From contig CAYYTU010000030.1 in NCBI GenBank assembly GCA_964474655.1, forward strand, positions 1 through 38,087: a stretch of 38,087 nt of DNA. The letters run 5' to 3'. Positions 15,881 to 23,765 of the stretch are shown here, piece after piece. Made by a program: the position numbers and the translations under genes. Under the pieces are notes generated by a model that did not search any database, was not told the origin of the DNA, and was given only the letters and a program-made list of their open reading frames with translations. Every line of letters starts with the position of its first letter. The stretch's first letter is position 1. This DNA comes from CAYYTU01 sp964474655 (GTDB lineage Bacteria > Chloroflexota > Anaerolineae > B4-G1).

Positions 15881-17587
15881 TCAGTTCAGGTTGATGACGC
15901 CGCCCTTCACGTCCACCTTGGAATCGCCCTCGACGGTGACATCCCGCGCCCCGATATCGCCCTTGCCATCGGACTGAATCGACAGGTCGCCCTTGCTCTT
16001 GATGTTGACCTCGCCGCCGGCCTCCAGGGTCAGATCGCCCTGCACGCTGATGGTCATATCGTTCTGCTCCGAATCGATCACGATCTGATTCTGACCGGTC
16101 TTGTCGCGGATGATGATGCGCTCGTGGCCGTCGGTGTCGTCCAGGACGATCTCGTGGCCGCTGCGCGAGCGCATGATACGCTGATTGACCTTGCCGTCGC
16201 GCCCGACGACCTCGTCGTTCCGGCGGGGCGGCTGATCCTGCCCGTTCCACAACACGCCCAAGACGTAGGGATGGTTAATCGTACCGTGCTCGAAGGCGAC
16301 CAATACCTCGTCGTTGATCTCCGGCAGGCAGTAGAGCCCCTTATCCTTGCCGCCCATCGGCATCGCCATCCGGGCCCACCTGCTCTCCTCGCTATCGGAA
16401 AGCCAGGGGAAACGGACTTTGACGCGGCCGCGGCCCTCGGGATCCCGGTTGTTGGTCACCAACCCAATGGCGATCCCCCAGCCTTGCGCCCCCTCGCTTG
16501 CCTCTTGCAGGAGATTGCTGATGGTATCTGGCTTCCGCCCGCTGATGGTGAAGAGCGTCTCGTAGCCATCCTGGTTCTGGATGTGCGTGGCAGAGGTGAC
16601 GAAATAACGCCCGCTGAAGCGAAAGCCGACGTCGCGTACCTCCACCGTGCATCCGGCCTGGAGATGCGGATCGCCGAAACAGACGCCCTTGGCTTTGATG
16701 AAGTCGCCGCTCAGCTCGTCGTAGAGCGCCTGGGCTATGGCGTTGGCCTCGTCGATGGAGCCCACGGGGCGATCGACCACCACGAGCTGCGAGGCGACGC
16801 CGAAGGCCTGCCGCGTCAACTCCCCGCCGGACTCGGCCACGCCGACCTCCGGCGCGATCTGCCCCTCGCTCACCCGGCTGACGATCTCCCGCTTCCGCCG
16901 GGGATCCCACGAACGGACGACCACCTCATCCACCTGATGCATCGTCGAGAGATGCGGCTGGAAGTCGCGCAAATTCTCCCCCCAGGTCAACGTTGGCCCT
17001 TCCTGTTGCCGCGTCTCGCGCCGGGTAAAGTAAAGCGTCTTCTCTTTGACGTAAACCTCATAGCCAATCTGCTGCGCCCGCGTCTGCAACAGCTCCAGAT
17101 CGGTTTGATTATCCTGGAAGACGTAATCGTGGATCACAGACGTGGGGTCGATGCGAGCGCGTAACTTCGCCTCCCGCGCGATCCGCTGGGCAATCTCGCC
17201 GTCGGTGACCTGGCGGAAGGAGCGGGACTTCTTGCCCCGATGGAGGCGATGGGAGCGATCGTAGCCGCGCACCGTCAGGGTCGGCTCGCCCGTGCGGCTG
17301 AAGTTCGGCGCCAGGGCCGTGACCTCGCCCTCAATCAGTTGCCCGCTCGTTTCCGTCTGAGTGCCCCCGATCGAGGCAGCCCAGATCGTCACCTCAGCAC
17401 CGACGGCTAACAAATCCGAATCGACCCAGCGGAGGCCACCGTCGTGAATCCGCAGCGTGAACATATCCGGCAAGTACAAACTATCGTCCACCACGATTTC
17501 GACGATATCCCGCATCAACGCTCGGGGCGCCTCTTCCCCGTCGAACGTGATATCGAAATGAAACGACAAATCCGCTTCCACCATCAT
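15881..17587 (-). CDS. VgrG-like central spike protein (Afp8-like)
   Basis: 568 residues. The N-terminal about 350 residues fit the gp27-like ring (SFHFDITFDGEEAPRALMRD, LTVRGYDRSHRLHRGKKSRSF, FQDNQTDLELLQTRAQQIGY). An OB-fold follows at about 372-455 with GIAIGLVTNNRDPEGRGRVK, VRFPWLSDSEESRWARMAMP and INDEVLVAFEHGTINHPYVL. The C-terminus (about 480-568) is a gp5-like beta-prism with alternating QIVIDSEQNDMTISVQGDLT-type strands. There is no lysozyme or effector extension. Two adjacent ATGs (17587, 17584) follow AAAGG, and the second has the better spacing. The gene is separated from the hub gene upstream by a 322-bp gap with a candidate promoter. Confidence 0.95.
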   Translation of the reverse strand: MMVEADLSFHFDITFDGEEAPRALMRDIVEIVVDDSLYLPDMFTLRIHDGGLRWVDSDLLAVGAEVTIWAASIGGTQTETSGQLIEGEVTALAPNFSRTGEPTLTVRGYDRSHRLHRGKKSRSFRQVTDGEIAQRIAREAKLRARIDPTSVIHDYVFQDNQTDLELLQTRAQQIGYEVYVKEKTLYFTRRETRQQEGPTLTWGENLRDFQPHLSTMHQVDEVVVRSWDPRRKREIVSRVSEGQIAPEVGVAESGGELTRQAFGVASQLVVVDRPVGSIDEANAIAQALYDELSGDFIKAKGVCFGDPHLQAGCTVEVRDVGFRFSGRYFVTSATHIQNQDGYETLFTISGRKPDTISNLLQEASEGAQGWGIAIGLVTNNRDPEGRGRVKVRFPWLSDSEESRWARMAMPMGGKDKGLYCLPEINDEVLVAFEHGTINHPYVLGVLWNGQDQPPRRNDEVVGRDGKVNQRIMRSRSGHEIVLDDTDGHERIIIRDKTGQNQIVIDSEQNDMTISVQGDLTLEAGGEVNIKSKGDLSIQSDGKGDIGARDVTVEGDSKVDVKGGVINLN

Positions 17588-17644
17588 AACCTTTCGTATC
17601 CGCTATCTTCACTACCCTAAAAATTTCTTGACGCAACTAGATTG

Positions 17645-17670
17645 AAGTCATCCTGAGCTCAGGATGACTT
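17645..17670. repeat. Perfect 26-bp palindrome
   Basis: The left half AAGTCATCCTGAG is exactly complementary to the right half CTCAGGATGACTT, with no loop. The TCATCCTGAGC core is shared with the repeat near 26164-26241, so this may be a collapsed copy of that dispersed family. In RNA it would form a hairpin in the spike leader, about 55 bases before the spike start. Confidence 0.85.
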
Positions 17671-17721
17671 TTGCTGGTGCCAGATTCAAACGAACTCAAC
17701 CCCTGCAAAGCAAGAATAAAA

Positions 17722-17750
17722 TTTCTATAAGGTAGCGAATCCGCTATCAA
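17722..17750 (-). promoter_or_regulatory. Candidate promoter for the spike-baseplate genes
   Basis: On the minus strand TTGATA (17750-17745; 5 of 6 to TTGACA) is followed by 17 bases and TAGAAA (17727-17722; 4 of 6 to TATAAT). The arm GGCAAACGAAG of an inverted repeat abuts the -35 box, so a regulator could bind there. Consensus matching only; no other support. Confidence 0.35.
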
Positions 17751-17909
17751 GGGCAAACGAAGCAATTCTAGGGTAGCCTAGACACATTAGATTGCTCACT
17801 GTCACGTTTATCGAGCGTATCAACCCCATCTTCGTTTGCCTTCTTCACGCTTTAAGGACGCTCTGTGGCCTTGAGGGCACTTTTGCTGAGCGACCTGCTT
17901 CGAAATCCC

Positions 17910-19139
17910 TCAAAGCTTCAAGACCTGCCCCGGGACCAGATCCAGCGGATCACCCAGATCGTTGAGCCGCGCCAGCCGTCGCCATAACGACGGATCGCCG
18001 TACTCCTGATAAGCGATCCAATCCAACGTCTGCCCCTCTTTGACTGTCCACGTCCTCCGAGGCGCGCTGCGCGTGGTGGGGTTCTGAGACTCGTAAAGTG
18101 CCTGCTCCTCAATCTGCTTCATAGTCACCTTGGCCTGCGCGCGGATGGGCGTGCCGTTGGGCAAGAACATGTTGAACGTCACCTTCACGGACTCCATAAT
18201 AGCGATGAAGGAGAAATTGCCCCACACAAACTTACACTTGGGCGGTGCCCCCTTCGACCCGGCGGCCCGGCCCTTGAGCTGATTCTCAAGATCCTCAATC
18301 TCACGCTCCAGGGCGTCCCTCCGCTGCTTATGCCTCTCGAGTATGGGCTGAAAAGCCTTCCGCATAACATCGGGCTCAGGAGCCTCCTCTATGCGCTCTT
18401 CAAGACTGTCGATACCTTCCTTCTCCCGTTCCAAGTCCTCCTTCTTAGACTGGAGTTGCTCCTTAATCTCCTCCTCGGATGCCATTTGAGCGGCCTCGGA
18501 TAGATCGATCATCGTCAACGCCATCAACGGTTCAGTATATTGACGCACATCGTCGCCCGAGGCGGTGGTATCGAAGAAGAGCTTGGCCGATAATTTAATC
18601 GGATCGCCGCCGGTGAAAGTCGTCTTGCCGATATTGCTCTGCCACGTCTTCTCCGTCTTCCAACTGGCCTTCTTGCTCAGCTTCAACTTGGTGGGATTAA
18701 ACTGCGCCGCGCAATCGACGACAGTCCGCCAGATCCCGCCATCCTCCTCCAAAATACGGACCTTCTGCATAGTCATTGAGTCCGCCGCGCCGGGCTGCCA
18801 CATCGCGTTGGCACTCGCCTCCGCCACCAGCTGCCCAGCATCGATCTCCGGCTCACCTTCCTCCGCCGTCGACTGAGGCGAAGGCTGGTAGGCTACAGAG
18901 GAAATGATATCATTCCAGCTATCGCCAACCCGCGAACGAGAAGAACCAGTCCGAAGAGAGAACGAACGCCCCCTGAAGAAAGTGTGCTCGTAAAAGACCC
19001 ACTTCCCATCGCCTCCGGAGGCCCGAATGGAGGAGACCTTGTCGCCAAAGCCCTGATCGTGAAGATTGGGCTCCGGCCCAGTCAACGTCAGGGTATCGCC
19101 CCCAAAACTAGTATGCTCATAGAGTATGACTTTCGCCAT
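17910..19139 (-). CDS. LysM hub protein (Afp7-like) with N-terminal beta/gamma-crystallin domain
   Basis: 409 residues. The C-terminus (about 362-409) is a LysM-type domain, RRTWTVKEGQTLDWIAYQEY then WRRLARLNDLGDPLDLVPGQ. It is typical of Afp7/gp53-like proteins that join tube end, spike and baseplate. The preceding part matches the same family (PTKLKLSKKASWKTEKTW, FVWGNFSFIAIMESVKVTFN, PNGTPIRAQAKVTMK) with a charged coiled-coil insertion around 205-290. The first 88 residues form two crystallin Greek-key motifs (ILYEHTSFGG, VFYEHTFFRG) with calcium-site-like GDKVSS and NDIISS. A TTG at 19142 opens the frame, but GGAGG eight bases before the ATG at 19139 favours that start. Confidence 0.85.
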   Translation of the reverse strand: MAKVILYEHTSFGGDTLTLTGPEPNLHDQGFGDKVSSIRASGGDGKWVFYEHTFFRGRSFSLRTGSSRSRVGDSWNDIISSVAYQPSPQSTAEEGEPEIDAGQLVAEASANAMWQPGAADSMTMQKVRILEEDGGIWRTVVDCAAQFNPTKLKLSKKASWKTEKTWQSNIGKTTFTGGDPIKLSAKLFFDTTASGDDVRQYTEPLMALTMIDLSEAAQMASEEEIKEQLQSKKEDLEREKEGIDSLEERIEEAPEPDVMRKAFQPILERHKQRRDALEREIEDLENQLKGRAAGSKGAPPKCKFVWGNFSFIAIMESVKVTFNMFLPNGTPIRAQAKVTMKQIEEQALYESQNPTTRSAPRRTWTVKEGQTLDWIAYQEYGDPSLWRRLARLNDLGDPLDLVPGQVLKL

Positions 19140-19167
19140 CAATCATTCCTCCAACAAAATCCGGCCT

Positions 19168-22100
19168 CTACAGGATGCGCCGCTCACGCTCCAGGGCCAT
19201 CATCCGCTTGACCAGAGGATAGACTTGCCGCGCCAGCTGATCCAGGTCCGGCAAGAATTCAGCCTGCTCCTCGCCGAGATCCAGATCGTCGATCGTCTCC
19301 AGCAAGGCCGCCATCTCCTCAATAGATTCTACCGCATCCTCGGTGATGACGCCCTCGTCGGCGATGTCGTCCAGATCCGGCGGCGCTATCTGGAGCAAAT
19401 TGGCGTACAATGTCGGCGGATACTCCTCGTCGGCGGCCATCAGCTGCGCGGCCGCCAGCAGCGCCACTTCCTGACGCAGAAACAAGATCGGCGACCCGGC
19501 CAGCTCGTCGGGCGAAAGCGCCGCCTCCTCCAGATCCGTATCGCCCTCCTCCTCGCCCTCTTCGACCGCCTCGGCGTCCTCCGAACCGGGCGGCCCCGGC
19601 GACGGGGCGTCGAGCGCGCGCATCACGAGACGCTCGGCCTCGTCGGCCTCTGCCTCCTCACGAGTCGACTGGCTCGAGCGCTGCGCCAGAGGGAGGGACG
19701 TCGCTGCCGGAGAGGAAGCCTCTTCGTCGGGCTTGGCGCTGACGGTGCGCCCGCCACCCCGCTGAGCGACGTGGGCCAGCTCGTGGCCCAGCACGCCCAG
19801 CGATTCCGGCGTGTCGAAGCGATCCTGCCCCGGCTCCACGTAAACGTCGCGCCCGCGGCTGGCGGCCTGCACATTGAGGGGCCCCAAATCGGCCTGGTGG
19901 ACCCGCACGTCGCTAAAATCGCGCCCCAGAGCCCCCTCCATCAGCGTCCGAGGAGCCTCATCCAGCGGGCGCCCCGTCCCCGCCGAGCGCTCCAGATCCT
20001 GCGTGGCCCGGGCCACGCGGTCGGGCCTATCCTCCGCTGGCGCTGCCGGCTTGCGCTTGAAGCGATACCCCTTAGCCTCGAGATAGTCCGTGACCACCTC
20101 GTGGGTCAGCGGCAATCGGCTTCCCGTGCGCTCTTTTTGCCGCGTCTGCGCGGGGTCGTATACCCGATTGAGCACGACATCCGAAGGGGAATGAAGCGAG
20201 CTAATCGTCGGGCGAGCCTCCGCCTGGGAACGCGCATCTTCCGGCCGCCCGGTTTCAGGTTGCCCCGTCTCTGATTCCACCGCCGGCGGAACCGGCTGCG
20301 ACTCAACCGATGGCGACTCGACGCGCTCCCCAGGAGACTCCGAAACAGCGGGCCCCGGCGAGTCCGAGGACGGCGTCTCCTTCGGCGACGAACCCTCCCC
20401 CAGATCGAGCTCCGTTTCGGCAACATCACGACGAACGACGGCCCGCGATGGGGTATCGGGAGGCGTCCGGGCTATCGGTCCCGGCTCCACGTCCTCCGCC
20501 CCTGACTGCTGATGCGATGGAGCCGACTCGCGCCCGACCAGCGGCATATCACGCGCCATCGAACGCCGGCTTATGTCCTCATTCGCCCCCGCGCGGCCTG
20601 GGGGCCGGGCCGGAGCGGGCTCCACAGGCGCCACCGGCGTGGCCGCATCAGCCGTCCCATCGGTCGTCTCGTCAGCCAGATCGTCGGTCGCTCCATCAGG
20701 GGGACCATCGACTGCTTCGTCAGGCGCCCAATCCGCCGCCTGAGCGGCCTCTTCTGCACGAGACGAAATCTCGCCCCCCACTGACGACTCCGCGGCCTCG
20801 ATGGGCCGTTCCGAAGGCCAGGACTCCTCCGACGGCGCACGCTGTGCCCTCGGGCCGGGCTCCCGCTCGCCCTGATCAGGGGACCGCCGCAGCTGCGGAC
20901 GGCCCGCCGGAGAAATCTCCGGTTCGTCCGCCCCCGGATGATCGGGGGGGAGCGTCTCAGGCTCAGCAGGCGAGGCGCCCCGACGTCCGAGAGAAGCCTC
21001 AGACTCACCGCGCTCAGGGGCCTGAAGGCGGTCCACCGAAGGGTGCCCAGCCCCAGCAGGCGGCTGGGATGCTGAAAGTGGAGATACATCCTCGCCGGTA
21101 CCGAGGGGCGGCCGGGATGTGGAAAGCGGCGGTACATTCTCTGGACCAATATGCCGCCTCGTGCTCGTGCGTGTCTGCTGCCCGGCCTCCGTGGACCCCT
21201 CATCGCTCTGGCGGCGGGCCGATTCACGCCCCGCGTCCAGCTCCGGTTCCGTCGCCGAAGATCCTTCTTCACCAACCCCTTCCTCGCTATACGAAGATTC
21301 CTCCGGGGACGATGGCGCTGCCGGGCCGGGCTGTTCCCCATCATCCGCAGGCCGAGGCGGCGTCTTCTCCGTCGACTCGAGCGACGCAGATTCTTCCGCC
21401 GCCTCCGCGTCAGCAAGTTCAATCGCGCTCCCCTCTGCGGGTCGCACCGAGGCATCCGAGGCGGGAGTGAAGTCGGGAGCGGGGTCGGGCCTGCTCGCGC
21501 TGCGCTCGACGACCTCACGCTGATCTTCGGGCACCCCCCCAGTATCGGCAAGTCGCTCACCCGCCGAGGAAGGCGCAGCCTCTGGTCCAGCAGATCGGTC
21601 GTCCGCCCGGCCTTCCTCGGACGCTGGCATGAGGGGTTGCTCATCGAACCGAGCTTGTGCCGGAGACCTCCCCTCACTCAGGGAGTCCGAAGTGCTCTCC
21701 GCCGGCGCTTCCGGCGAGGACACCTCGTCGGGCGTGCTCACCTCCTCGACCTGGGAGAAGTGACGTAGCTGCTTCGGCTTGGGGGCCGCCGGCGGTTCCG
21801 GCTCGGGCGGCTGCGTGGGCCGCGGTCGTGGGCGCGGCTGGGGCCGCCGCGCGGCCGGCGAGCGCTGCGCCTCGTGCTTCGGCCCGGGCTGACTCTGACG
21901 GGACGTCGTGGGCCACGTCGGGAGTGACGACGAGCGCCTGGTAGGGTCAGCCGGCTCTGGGGAGGAACGTCCACCAGGCAGCGGCATCTCCAGACCGTCT
22001 TCCGGCCCGGCATCCGACGATTGGACCCGGTACTTATCGGCGATGGACGGGAAACGGTTCACAATCCGATCGGAGAAGCGCGCCACCATCGCCGGTTCGA

Positions 22101-22347
22101 GAGAGCCAATGTCGGGCCGCCAGACGACGGAGCGGTCCACCACCCGCTGCACGCGCTTCACCAATCGCCCTGTGCGGACGAAGGTGATAGTCCGGCCTCG
22201 ATCCACGCTGCCGGACGCACGGCGACTCCGCAGCCGCCCCCGAACCCACGACGAAAGCGATCGGCGTATACCCTGGACCCGTCCCCTCACAGACGAGGCC
22301 AAGGGCATCCCGTAAGGGCTTGGGGCGCCTGCGCTACGCTTCGCCAT
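19168..22347 (-). CDS. Large disordered eCIS-core (DUF4157) protein at the Afp6 position
   Basis: 1059 residues. The first 120 are basic and partly folded (RGRVQGIRRSLSSWVRGRLR). About 120-720 is low-complexity Pro/Ser/Glu/Ala/Arg sequence, probably disordered. The DUF4157/eCIS-core domain lies at about 775-865: DFSDVRVHQADLGPLNVQAA, RDVYVEPGQDRF and VLGHELAHVAQ, with the intact zinc-protease-like HELAH at 855-859. The C-terminus (1035-1059) reads LDQLARQVYPLVKRMMALER, matching the end of the nearby 77-aa protein. It overlaps the tube 2 gene by 14 bases and precedes the LysM hub. It lacks the LQxxxGN motif of the other DUF4157 proteins here. A structural adaptor with a long tether is plausible; a toxin domain is not visible. 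Confidence 0.82.
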   Translation of the reverse strand: MAKRSAGAPSPYGMPLASSVRGRVQGIRRSLSSWVRGRLRSRRASGSVDRGRTITFVRTGRLVKRVQRVVDRSVVWRPDIGSLEPAMVARFSDRIVNRFPSIADKYRVQSSDAGPEDGLEMPLPGGRSSPEPADPTRRSSSLPTWPTTSRQSQPGPKHEAQRSPAARRPQPRPRPRPTQPPEPEPPAAPKPKQLRHFSQVEEVSTPDEVSSPEAPAESTSDSLSEGRSPAQARFDEQPLMPASEEGRADDRSAGPEAAPSSAGERLADTGGVPEDQREVVERSASRPDPAPDFTPASDASVRPAEGSAIELADAEAAEESASLESTEKTPPRPADDGEQPGPAAPSSPEESSYSEEGVGEEGSSATEPELDAGRESARRQSDEGSTEAGQQTRTSTRRHIGPENVPPLSTSRPPLGTGEDVSPLSASQPPAGAGHPSVDRLQAPERGESEASLGRRGASPAEPETLPPDHPGADEPEISPAGRPQLRRSPDQGEREPGPRAQRAPSEESWPSERPIEAAESSVGGEISSRAEEAAQAADWAPDEAVDGPPDGATDDLADETTDGTADAATPVAPVEPAPARPPGRAGANEDISRRSMARDMPLVGRESAPSHQQSGAEDVEPGPIARTPPDTPSRAVVRRDVAETELDLGEGSSPKETPSSDSPGPAVSESPGERVESPSVESQPVPPAVESETGQPETGRPEDARSQAEARPTISSLHSPSDVVLNRVYDPAQTRQKERTGSRLPLTHEVVTDYLEAKGYRFKRKPAAPAEDRPDRVARATQDLERSAGTGRPLDEAPRTLMEGALGRDFSDVRVHQADLGPLNVQAASRGRDVYVEPGQDRFDTPESLGVLGHELAHVAQRGGGRTVSAKPDEEASSPAATSLPLAQRSSQSTREEAEADEAERLVMRALDAPSPGPPGSEDAEAVEEGEEEGDTDLEEAALSPDELAGSPILFLRQEVALLAAAQLMAADEEYPPTLYANLLQIAPPDLDDIADEGVITEDAVESIEEMAALLETIDDLDLGEEQAEFLPDLDQLARQVYPLVKRMMALERERRIL

Positions 22348-22774
22348 CCTGGGTCATCCCGCGATAGGCCAGCTGGAGCGTCTCAATGGCCACCTTCTTG
22401 CTCTGCGTCTTAAACGCAGGCCCTTTCCAGCGGAGCGGATAGGCGTCGATCAAGTTCCAGCGCGTCACTTCCTCGCCCGCGCCGTCGAAGACGATGATTG
22501 AGACGTTCCTGCGGTCGACTCCGCCGTCCCGGATGCCACGCTGACACCAGGTCCAGATCGCCCCGGAGAGATCGACGCCGCGCTTGAGTGTGACATTGCT
22601 ATACTGGACACGTTCGGGCAACTGATGGACGTAATCGTTGACGCCGCCCTCCTTATACTTGTAGACTTTCCACTTCATACCCAGGCCCTTACACTCCAGG
22701 AAGGCACCCTCGATGATACCCTCAATCTCGACGTGGAATCTATAGGCGGGAGTGGGATCCGATACGTAGCTCAC
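22334..22774 (-). CDS. Inner tube protein 2 (Afp5-like)
   Basis: 146 residues, tail-tube (gp19/T4-like) family. Sequence order is typical: AYRFHVEIEGIIEGAFLECK, then LPERVQYSNVTLKRGVDLSG, IWTWCQRGIRDGGVDRRNVS, EVTRWNLIDAYPLRWKGPAF, and IETLQLAYRGM. It aligns along its whole length with tube protein 1 of this locus. It sits next to the hub gene, so it is probably the baseplate-proximal tube ring. The start is GTG at 22774, overlapping the previous stop as GTGA, with AGGAGG five bases upstream. This strong site makes GTG secure. Confidence 0.94.
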   Translation of the reverse strand: MSYVSDPTPAYRFHVEIEGIIEGAFLECKGLGMKWKVYKYKEGGVNDYVHQLPERVQYSNVTLKRGVDLSGAIWTWCQRGIRDGGVDRRNVSIIVFDGAGEEVTRWNLIDAYPLRWKGPAFKTQSKKVAIETLQLAYRGMTQDGEA

Positions 22775-23004
22775 TGGAACCTCCTACCGGGATGGATCAA
22801 ACGCTCTCCCTCCAGGGTCAGCTCTTGCTTGAAGAGCAGATAGACCTTCCGGGCCAAGACGGGCAGGTCGATCTCGGGCTCAGGCGGCGTCTCATCGCCG
22901 GGGACAGAAGCAAGTCGCTCCTCATTCTCCACATCTCTCTCCGTCCGGCGAGGAAAGCCCTTGAAGGCCTGGAATGTGTTACGCCCGTCAATTAATTCTG
23001 TCAT
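22771..23004 (-). CDS. Small eCIS protein with C-terminal LARxVY motif
   Basis: 77 residues. The N-terminal 20 residues (NTFQAFKGFPRR) are polar and basic, followed by an acidic Pro/Glu stretch (about 25-46). The C-terminal helix (about 47-70) reads DLPVLARKVYLLFKQELTLE and then GERL. This helix closely resembles the C-terminus of the 1059-aa DUF4157 protein three genes on. The family name is not known to me. The position, between DUF6760 and tube 2 and coupled to tube 2 by GTGA, is that of small tube/baseplate-linked proteins in eCIS loci. It is likely structural or an adaptor. Confidence 0.7.
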   Translation of the reverse strand: MTELIDGRNTFQAFKGFPRRTERDVENEERLASVPGDETPPEPEIDLPVLARKVYLLFKQELTLEGERLIHPGRRFQ

Positions 23005-23037
23005 AATCAGATGTAAAACAGAGGCTGGCGAGGAGCA

Positions 23038-23202
23038 CTACGTGCCCCCCTGGTTAAGGCGTCGATTGATGCTGGCGATCTCATCCACCCAGCGCTGTCT
23101 TTCCCGATGCTCAAGGTCCAAAATCGCATCTCGGGACCAGTGGAAGTGATAGGCGATGTAGGCTACCTCCTCATGCAGGCGATCGAGGGGGTAGCCGCTC
23201 AT
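23038..23202 (-). CDS. DUF6760 small eCIS protein
   Basis: 54 residues. The protein begins MSGYPLDRLHEEVAYIAYHF and continues HWSRDAILDLEHRERQRWVD with a conserved-looking EIASIN end. This fits the DUF6760 family seen in eCIS loci. It is too short for most gene-finding cut-offs. Its ATG overlaps the stop of the 122-aa gene as ATGA, and eight consecutive G bases come just before. The gene therefore either restarts translation after the 122-aa protein or is joined to it by -1 frameshifting (see findings). It is a likely assembly factor, by analogy with tail-assembly chaperone partners in phages. Confidence 0.85.
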   Translation of the reverse strand: MSGYPLDRLHEEVAYIAYHFHWSRDAILDLEHRERQRWVDEIASINRRLNQGGT

Positions 23203-23567
23203 TCCCCCCCCAAGTCAGCCAGGTCCAGCTCGATTTCGGTCTGACATTCGGGACATGCCACCGCGACGGTGGTGGTGCCCTCTTCGTTGATGCGGCGGTA
23301 GAACGCCTGCAGGTAGGCCAGATCGGCTGCGAAGAGATTTTCGATCACCCGGGTCGTCACGCTGGAGAGCGTCCCCAGCTGAACGATCACGCGCGAGAGC
23401 AGAACGATGACCAGATAGGCATCGTTGGCCCGCACGCGCAGATCGCGCAAAGGCGCGATCTCGTCCATCGCGGTGGCCAGACGCATCACGCCGTGCTTGT
23501 GTACAACACCGTCGTCATCCACGTAGCCGCGAGGCAGCGTGAACTCAAACTCTGTCTGCAAGGTCAT
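23199..23567 (-). CDS. Tail-assembly-chaperone-like eCIS protein
   Basis: 122 residues. It begins LQTEFEFTLPRGYVDDDGVV, then HGVMRLATAMDEIAPLRDLR, VRANDAYLVIVLLSRVIVQL and NLFAADLAYLQAFYRRINEE, and ends with a half zinc-ribbon-like CPEC segment. The pattern of a short N-terminal strand region plus three helices resembles phage tail assembly proteins encoded between tube and tape-measure genes. It follows tube 1 after a hairpin-bearing gap. The last codons are LGG-Glu-stop, with TTG GGG GGG GAA TGA, a G8 run that could act as a -1 slippery site into DUF6760. The exact family is uncertain; its conserved place in the gene order is the main support. Confidence 0.75.
   Translation of the reverse strand: MTLQTEFEFTLPRGYVDDDGVVHKHGVMRLATAMDEIAPLRDLRVRANDAYLVIVLLSRVIVQLGTLSSVTTRVIENLFAADLAYLQAFYRRINEEGTTTVAVACPECQTEIELDLADLGGE
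23204..23211 (-). promoter_or_regulatory. Candidate -1 ribosomal frameshift site (G8)
   Basis: Eight consecutive G (minus strand) directly precede AATGA, holding the DUF6760 start and the 122-aa stop. The zero frame reads TTG GGG GGG GAA TGA. Slipping back one base keeps perfect GGG pairing in both ribosome sites and continues GGA ATG AGC into DUF6760. The result is a 176-residue fusion. Confidence 0.5.
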
Positions 23568-23765
23568 AAGCTATCCTCGGCTCTATCTCGCTCTGACCGG
23601 GCCTGTGACCCGGCGACGTTTGAGCATCCAATCGGCAGCTCGGACGGCCGAAGGGGAAAAAGCGTCACCCACATCTGCGCGAAGAGCATCCCTTGCGAAG
23701 GCGCGACGGCCCTGCGGTCATCGCGGCCCCTCGCAAGGCAGCTGGATGCTTGTGGTCTCTCTGGC
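23568..23765. other. 198-bp gap after tube 1 with stem-loops
   Basis: No gene is seen. The larger stem-loop (23686-23749) pairs GCATCC with GGATGC and CCTTGCGA with TCGCAAGG. A smaller one pairs CCGGG (23597-23601) with CCCGG (23609-23613). The gap lies between a gene whose product is needed in many copies (tube 1) and genes needed in few. Confidence 0.65.
23686..23749 (-). terminator. Candidate attenuating or RNA-stabilising hairpin after tube 1
   Basis: GCATCC (23686-23691) pairs with GGATGC (23744-23749) and CCTTGCGA (23691-23698) with TCGCAAGG (23731-23738), leaving a small bulge. No T run follows on the minus strand. Partial termination or 3'-end protection is more likely than full termination. 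Confidence 0.4.

Larger units (their letters stand above)
17588..17909. other. 322-bp non-coding gap with palindrome and candidate promoter
   Basis: No gene is seen. It contains a perfect 26-bp palindrome (17645-17670), an 11-bp inverted repeat (GGCAAACGAAG at 17752-17762 and CTTCGTTTGCC at 17830-17840) and CTACCCTA/TAGGGTAG pairs. A candidate minus-strand promoter is annotated separately. The region is AT-richer than its neighbours and likely splits the operon before the baseplate genes. Confidence 0.7.
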
